From Primulina eburnea (lineage: Eukaryota; Streptophyta; Magnoliopsida; Lamiales; Gesneriaceae): 64,000 nucleotides of DNA. The notes under the pieces were generated by a model. That model searched no databases and was not told where the DNA came from. It saw only the letters and a list, made by a program, of their open reading frames with translations. Within the stretch, counting starts at the first letter, position 1. Every line of letters starts with the position of its first letter. Shown here piece by piece: positions 57,161-64,000 of the stretch. Both the position numbers and the translations under genes were made by a program. Where the stretch lies: NCBI RefSeq assembly GCF_022965805.1, contig NC_133101.1:48936342-49000341 (forward strand). The letters are read 5' to 3'.

Positions 57161-58578
57161 TTGATAATCCAGATCCATATTCCATTTCTCCAAGAAATCA
57201 AACAAAAACATGCATCAACTAAATGGATAAAAATTTCATAAAAGAAAAAATTTTTACTGAACACAAAATTATAAAAAAAAAATCACACAAAAACTAAAAA
57301 AAATGTTGTTCATAAACTTATTCATAAAATGTTCACCAAAACTAATAAAAGTATTTATAAATCCACTAATAGTATAGAAATAAGACTATATAATCAAAAT
57401 ACAATACCGACAAAGTAAAATCAGTGATAACATATGATTTAATAACAACACTAAAGTACAACAAAGCTCGAATAGAACCAACATGATTCGATGAAACCAA
57501 TATAAATCGAAGAGAAACTAGAAAAAATTTAAAAAAAAACAGAACAAATCGATTACATCAAGTACAACAATACTATAACAGCAGAATACTAAGCTATACA
57601 ACAAAAAAGTGATATATTGACAATGCATTAAAATAACAAACCACAAACAAAAATCACTCATAAACTTGCACAAACGTACAATAACTAACAACAATTCCAA
57701 AAAATATTTTGAAGTATAACCTCTGAAAAACCAAAAACATGATGATGAATAAAACTAACATAAGTTCTAACCTTAAACCAATAAAAACTAAAGAAAATCC
57801 TAATTTGTTGGTTGTCTTGTTTCTCAAGTTTCTTCTGCATTAAGCTTTCAATCATGTATTTATAGAAAACTAAAAATCTTTTGAGAACCAAAAAGCTTGT
57901 GTGAATGTCATATATATGTAAAAAAATTACATATAGAGTTCGATCTTTAAAAAAAATTACACAGCTACTCGTGAAATTCAAATTATATTCCTAAAATGCA
58001 CTGTTATTCATTTTCTACCAACATAAAGGTTGTTGGATGTTAATTATGGCTCATTGGCATATTGGGCTAGTTGTATGTGTAATCTGTTGCATTGGTTCTT
58101 GTGAATGAGCTTCTTGCCATTTACTTTTCCTATTTGACCGATGCCCTTTGTTTTGATGATATCCTGAAATCAGTTTTTGAGTTGAGAGTTCTTGATTTTG
58201 CTCGATATTTGTCTTTCCATCAACCCATTTGATGAGTCTGCGTCCATTTGCTAAGCTTTGTTACTTATATTTTCTAATGTTTGATGTTTATCAAGTTTCT
58301 GTTCCTTTTATTTGAGGACTTTCTGTAATAGTATCACATGTTACTATTTTTTAAATAAATGTTGGGCACTCTGTGGTCATGTTTTTTTTATTACTCAATA
58401 TTATCATCAACGCTGACCAATATTCCTTTTAGTTTTTTTGGTCACAATTTGGGTGGACTAATGAAATCACTTGGTGTTGGTTCGTGAATTAAATTTTGTA
58501 ATTGCAACTTGTCTCATATCCTTTTGGTTTACGTTGAGAAAATGAAACTGTTAACTTTTCTGGTTTACTTTTTCCCAG
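57161..58578. other. AT-rich region between MULE transposase and INO80B pseudogene
   Basis: The part to about 58010 is probably the right arm of the MULE; no terminal inverted repeat could be defined. The part from about 58020 is T-rich, ends in TTTTCCCAG at 58570-58578 and looks like an intron in the 5' UTR of the following gene. Confidence 0.45.
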
Positions 58579-60275
58579 AAGATGGATAATTCGGGAGGTT
58601 CGGGGCTAAGTACTATCTCCAAAACTTCTAGAAAGCAGAGGAGCAATTTGAATCGCCGTCCTGAATCAGAGTCCCCTCAAGAGTGCCATTCTGTTTCTCT
58701 TTCATCAACACCATCTGACTAAACCAGGGGCGCCCTGATTGAAGACAGTACCAAGGACTTGAATTCAGATCAGCATAATTCTAGATTATCATATGCTAAT
58801 CTTGCTAATGCTGAAATAGTTTTAAAGAGTGGTGATGAAGATGGAGAAGTTAATGAATCTGGGCAACCAGGATCAGCATATGATGGAATTGGGAACCAGA
58901 GAAAATTCAAGGTGGTCAAACTTAAGCTTGGGGGCGTTACGCATACAATTCATGCAAGGGAGAGCTTGGATGGTTCTTCTATATCTGGAACTTCCAATAT
59001 GAAGTCTTCTCATTCAGAGGCCGTTTATTCTTCTCGTAAGCTTAATCCTAGGTTTTGTTTTCTCTTTCGTGGAACTTTGATTTCATTTGCTAATGGCTCC
59101 AATTCCTGAATAACCTAAAAATAACTGAATGACAACAAGATTCTGTCAGCTCCCACATAAATTGGTTGTTTTGATATAATTTTTAAGGTGTAATTTTGTA
59201 GTTTATGACACTGCTTTGACTAATTTTCCCATTTGTTGGAATGTAAATTTTTTCCTGCTAGTTTATTTTATAAGGTCTTTTTTTTTTATTATCTTACTCA
59301 AAGCTGCTTTTCCATCCCCTGAAATTCCGTTTTAATATCATGTGTTTCATGTTCAGAAGCGTAGCCTTTGATATAAATTCTTCTTAATTTGCTGGAAGTA
59401 TTTGATTTTGATTCCATTTAGTTCAATCATTGAATCATAAAAGTACTTTCATTAATGAGCAGGAAAACTCAGATATCTGCTTTATGGGAGACAAAGTAGG
59501 CTTGTGTGGCGTGCCGTGGAAAGATTTTTCCAAAATTGGTTTTAGTTTTGAAAAAATGGATTCATCTGGGCTAGACATGACTGGGGAGTCTGTCGAGCAA
59601 GGTTCAAAGCATGAACGATCATGTGAAAGGAAATTTGTTACTAAGAAATATGTTTTTGATGAATTGTATAATGATGAAGATGATGATGAGATTCGGTACC
59701 TTCAAAAGCTGAAAATTTCAAATATTTCAGTTTGCTCTAATACAAAATATGAAGATAAGACTATAGGCAAGCAAATGCGGAAGATATCTAGAGTAACAGG
59801 TATGCATACGTACGGATATGAGACAGTTATCGGACAATACGAGTCTTCAAATCTACGTAAAGAAAGTATGAATTCCCAACTTCCTAGATCATTTGAAGTG
59901 CCTGATTATTTGGAAGATAAGGATTCAGTATTTGACTGTGAGACTGATCTAAAGAACAAGAATTAGAGACAGGAATCAATTGAAGTATCGAAATATTCCA
60001 ATATGGAAAGCTCAATAACTACACGTAGGAGGGCTATTCTGACTGGTAGAGACGTTTCACCTGATTTAGGTGCTGTTCCAACTCATTTTCCAACCTTGTC
60101 ACCTGCCACATCAAGAAGTGAGCAAAACTTGTTGTTGCACTGGATAAATTTGCTCGTTCCATAATTATTTTATGGTAAATGTACTGCTATTATTGTAAGT
60201 TACTTTTCCGGCAGAGCAAAACGAGCAACTCTCTGAAGTGGAGCAGCAAATGAAAAGAGCTGAGGCTGCTAAAAG
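58579..60275 (+). pseudogene. INO80 complex subunit B-like gene (PAPA-1/HIT family), broken
   Basis: The family is a subunit of the nuclear INO80 chromatin-remodelling complex (IES2/INO80B type). Exons: 58579-59035 (ATG 58582, donor GTAAGC at 59036), 59422-60117 (donor GTGAGC at 60118) and 60215-60275 (acceptor CCGGCAG). Joined phases agree at both introns. Family landmarks: STISKTSRKQRSNLNRRPES, KFKVVKLKLGGVTHTIHA, GLCGVPWKDFSK, DEIRYLQKLK, TTRRRAILTGRDVSPDLGA and EQLSEVEQQMKRAEAAK. Two in-frame stops (58720-58722 and the TAG after KNKN, 59964-59966) and a Copia insertion at 60276 break it. The coiled-coil continuation and HIT zinc finger are expected beyond the Copia, outside the window. 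Confidence 0.8.
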
Positions 60276-62438
60276 TGTTGGATCTGGTTTTCTACACGCC
60301 CAAACGCAGCGGAAGTTTTAAAATTTTTATTTTATTTTGACAATCAAAATATATTTTATTTGGACGCTCGTATGATTTTCATAATCAATATTCATAGGAT
60401 GTTTAGAAATTTATACCTTTTGTGAATAAATCACGTGGCACCAACTGATCTGGTAAAGACAGATATAGCTCTTGATGAATCCCTACGAACTTTCTTCAAG
60501 AGACTCCTTTCTTCTAATCAGGTCCACGACTAGATGATTTGTTCCTCTTCTAACTCGCACTAGAGAATTAAAAGAAGTTTTTCGTAGGAGATAAAATAAT
60601 TGAGAGGCGGCTCAAACCCTTAAAAATATCAAGGTGGCCGAATGTTCATGCTTTTGAGAAGGAATTCTCGAGAACCAAAAATCCACTTCTTGGAAGTGCC
60701 GAAAAGGGGGTTTTTTAAAATTGAGAATCTCATTCTCATGATTTGATGCAATCTCTTAAGGATAAACAAATCCTTATTTTAAATACTAATTATTCATTTT
60801 CTTAATTAATTTAATTAATTAAGTCAATGAAATAATTTGATTGCATACCAAATCTTTTCCTTTCCAATTTACCGAAACATTTTCGAAAACTTGTGGTCTC
60901 TTGGAGGCTAAGGTTTAGCTCATCTACTTACATAATTAACATTAATGAGCTTGATTTAATTAATTGGGCTAGTCTAAATAGTTTAATTAATTTAATCAAA
61001 GTCCATTAAAACTTTAATTATTTAATATGTTGGACTTATACCCCTACAAGCCCATTAAACATATTATCCATCATATTTAATTTATTAATTAATCAACTCA
61101 ACTTTTGAGCTTAATAAATTAAATACATTATAAATTCAACATTTGAATCTATTATTTAAATTATAAATTCAACTCCTTGAATTTTTATCACCTCCAAAAT
61201 TTAATATTTAATAAACCCAACATTTGAGTTTAATAAATTAAATTCAACTACTTGAATTTATTCTCTCAAAATTTAATTATCATAAATTCAACACTTTGAA
61301 TTTACTATATAATATAAATTCAATTTCTTGAATTTATTCTCTCAACGGGAACAAACGATCCAATACTTGTGTGACCCTCAATGGTTCAAGGATACAGCTA
61401 GCCGTGGGTTCACAACTCTTTGTGATTCAGGACATAATCCTTTATTCGGGCTTACCCTAGTTAGCCCCATTCTTTTCATCAACACCTTGATCAAGAATGT
61501 CAGAACTCATTTCTGATTGCACCCATCGGATCATGGTAAGAGCGTCTAGTAGCATCGCCCCATGATCCCCTAGGTATCACTGATAGTGCCTGCAAGAACC
61601 AGTCGATTATGATTAACGTACAGTACGGTCCCTTCATCTCATATATCCCGATCGAATCTGCAACCATTGGTTCATCGAGGGTTGCATATTAATTCGATAA
61701 CTATGTGATAACTATAATAGTGGCATCGCGTGCACTATTTGGAGAACTCCTTCTCCAACATACATCTCGTACTCTGGCCAGAGATTCCATGCACTATTAT
61801 TTCATTAGATCACATAGGATATCCACACCCGTAGGTGAGCGGTGAATCCCCGACTACAATGCACTGGCTCCTATATGTGTCGCAACTATACCCAACCTCG
61901 CCACCTGATGACTCTCCTGGAGCCGGTAAACGAGTCAAAGCATAGCCCTAGCATATAGAGCCTCAGTGTTGTCCCGGGTCGTAAGGACTAATGGTGTACA
62001 ATCATAACCACGGACTTATCCTCTCGATGAATGATAACCACTTGGAAAGTCCGAGGGAGGGTTGTTCGGTATAATCATCATATGATTACCCATCTGCATG
62101 TTTGGACATCTCTATGCCCTTACTAAGAAACGCAGTACACAACATCACAGATGATAGTCTCGAGCTCAAGTGACCTTTATCCATGTTTTAGGCGGCTGAA
62201 TCGACTAGGAACGAATTTAGAATATGCAGTGTTTACAAATGAGTTTCAACATCGAATTACGATTCATTTGTATTAAAGCATAATCAAGGACTTTATCTAT
62301 GCTGATTGCATGGGTATACAGATAAAGTATCACGAAACCATTAAAAAAATAAATTATATTAAAATAAAGATTGTTTATTTCACTTGAGTCAATAAATTCC
62401 CTAGCCAACCGTTGGCTTGCAGGGCATCTACTCTAACA
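60276..62438 (-). repeat. Copia 3' LTR (2163 bp)
   Basis: Minus-strand ends TGTTAGAGTAGATG (62438) and CAGATCCAACA (60276). It abuts a polypurine tract and a Copia RNase H on its right. The left flank aaaag (60271-60275) within the INO80B-like exon is the presumed target duplication; the partner would be beyond the window. No coding sequence. Confidence 0.88.
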
Positions 62439-62453
62439 ATCTCCCACTTGCCC
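62439..62453 (-). other. Copia polypurine tract
   Basis: The minus strand reads GGGCAAGTGGGAGAT immediately before the LTR start. Confidence 0.85.
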
Positions 62454-62505
62454 TAGAGCCAACTACCCTTAATCCCATTGCTTCGCGATGCTTTTCAAAC
62501 AATGG

Positions 62506-63059
62506 TCATGGCAAGAGCTTTGTAAGTGGATCAGCAACATTATCTGCAGAGGGGAGTCTTTCGACTGATATGTCTCCTCTTCCCACAATCTCCCGTATGA
62601 TGTGGAACTTCCTCAGTACATGTTTGGATCGCTGATGAGACTTTGGTTCCTTTGCTTGCGCAATGGCACCAGTGTTGTCGCAGTACAACGAGACTGGATC
62701 AACTCCATTAGGAATAACGCCCAACTCTTGGACAAAATTCCTCATCCAAACTACCTCTTTGGCTGCATCAGATGCAATAATGTATTCAGCTTCAGTGGTG
62801 GAATCCGCAACGGTGTCTTGCTTGGAACATTTCCAAGAGACATCCGCACCATATAGCATGAATATAAAACCAGAGGTCGATTTCGAATCATCTACGTCAC
62901 ATTGAAAACTAGAATCAGTGTAGCCTTCCAATTTCAATTCTCCACCCACATAGACCATGAACAAATTCTTAGTACTTCTCAAGTACTTAAGAATATCTTT
63001 CACGGCCTTCCTATGCATAGGACCAGGGTTCGCCTGATACCTGCTTGTAACACTCATAG
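62506..63059 (-). pseudogene. Copia RNase H region of pol, truncated
   Basis: About 183 codons ending at a natural stop (62506-62508). SVTSRYQANPGPMHRKAVKD, GYTDSSFQCDVDDSKSTSG (catalytic Asp), DTVADSTTEAEYIIASDAAK (Glu), LYCDNTGAIAQAKEP (Asp), SKHVLRKFHIIRE and NVADPLTKLL are the Ty1/copia RNase H and C-terminal landmarks. The frame is clean but is cut at 63060 by another LTR, so the rest of pol must lie beyond the window. Confidence 0.88.
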
Positions 63060-64000
63060 TGTGGGGACCCGGGCTCTAATTCTTTTTCTTGGGATTAAAT
63101 GGATCGTTATTCTAAAATGTGGGTCAAATTTTTTTGCTTTTACATTAAATCAAATGTAACTAAACAAACATAATTCTTAGCTTAACATACAATATAAACA
63201 TGAAGTACAAGTCTTGTTCTTACAACTAGTATTCAATACCATCTATAAACAACCGGTAGTACAAGTCTAACAAAAGAACCACTAGTCCTCTGCTGCGCCC
63301 GAGATCACCACGCTATCCCGATCATCTCTGTCTCGACCCAGATCCTGCCCCACCTGTTGTTATGCACACATACAGACATAACAACAGCCGGAAAACCGGC
63401 GAGAACAAATCCCAGTATAAACATGTAACATGCATATAAATAATCTAAACATGAAACATGCTGATATGAATGTCATTCATATAAAATCATGCAATGTGAA
63501 TCTAATCATGTCTAGACTCGACTCGACTAGAACTCTAGGGATCCCGTTGTGAATAAGACGTCACTGGCTGTCACCTACCCTACCAATCGAGGTGCTGTAC
63601 GTCTTATTCCTAGACTTCGGCCTGATCTGTATCCACGTCTACAAAGGGGCGGTGATCTTCCCCTAAGCTGAGATATCGCCGAACATCTAGTAGTCTGCCT
63701 GATCTCCAGACTGCCCTATCTTAATGCATGAATACAAAATCTGTAAACAAGCATAATGCAATGCTACACGATCTGTAAACAAAGCATAGCAAGATCTGCA
63801 TACAAGTTCTATAACAATCATAATCATATTAAGGTATGAACAATAAAACAAGTATGTGATTTTGGTTGGGAAACTCAAATGTGATCTCATTTGAGTCGTG
63901 ATTCCCCAAACAAAACATGTACTATACCTTTCGTCGTAGAATCGCTGTCACGGTCGCCAATACGAATCTGAAATGGAAATGTGAATACGCACTCTATCAA
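63060..64000 (-). repeat. Chromovirus-type LTR, partial
   Basis: Starts TGTGGGGACCCGGGCTCTAA on the plus strand, the same 3' LTR end as at 20578 and 26552, and remains alignable with them at clearly lower identity. It inserted into the Copia RNase H; the flank is catag (63055-63059). Hairpin GCCGGAAAACCGGC is at 63387-63400. It continues beyond the window, so whether it is a solo LTR or the 3' LTR of a full element cannot be told. Confidence 0.85.

Noticed and set aside
44629..58020. Direct repeat TATTCATTTTCTAC at about 44629, 44688 and 58008 as MULE target duplication
   Set aside because: Sequences inside the two sites show no terminal inverted repeat, and the motif is low-complexity.

Overview
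This is plant nuclear DNA, most likely from a repeat-rich angiosperm (probably a eudicot, but the species cannot be told from the sequence). No rRNA, tRNA or bacterial-type gene organisation is visible. Nearly every base from 1 to about 57,000 belongs to a transposable element or its debris. The only host-gene-like sequence is a broken INO80-complex subunit B (PAPA-1/HIT zinc finger family) gene at 58,579-60,275.

Layout. Positions 1-13,269 hold a minus-strand, gag-only LTR retrotransposon in tandem form (partial LTR, internal, LTR, internal, LTR), with a nested solo LTR at 9,279-12,220. This array sits in the 5' LTR of a plus-strand Athila-type Ty3/gypsy element that runs to 41,206. The Athila is also split by a solo LTR in gag (15,139-18,157), a non-autonomous CACTA transposon in the protease region (19,662-29,390) and another solo LTR in the reverse transcriptase (30,628-33,976). 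The CACTA carries a 7.7-kb minus-strand chromovirus-like gypsy element (20,578-28,321). Most insertions can be delimited by TG...CA ends or CACTA termini and by target-site duplications (cacat, tat, aatat, cattt; ctttt/atttt with one mismatch), so the order of events can be read. The Athila lies in the LTR of an older, decayed Copia element (41,207-42,480).

Positions 42,490-46,250 are AT-rich and unclassified. From about 46,250 to 57,160 lies a decayed Mutator-like element (MULE): an Ulp1-like cysteine-peptidase ORF on the plus strand converges on a mudrA-like transposase on the minus strand, and each is split by a solo LTR (46,912-49,514 and 52,232-55,272). The INO80B-like pseudogene follows. 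It is cut by the 3' LTR of a minus-strand Copia element (60,276-63,059), whose RNase H region is in turn cut by a chromovirus-type LTR (63,060 to the window end).

The most notable pattern is a short inverted repeat (consensus TGAGTCTTTAGACTCA, or a CCGG-based hairpin) that lies 311-367 bp from the 3' end of every long gypsy LTR in which that end is visible, apart from the Athila. Stems keep pairing through G-U or compensatory changes, which suggests a conserved RNA element. A second cross-family pattern is a GC-rich ACCGC-ACCC-GCGGT motif cluster shared by the Athila and the chromovirus LTR.
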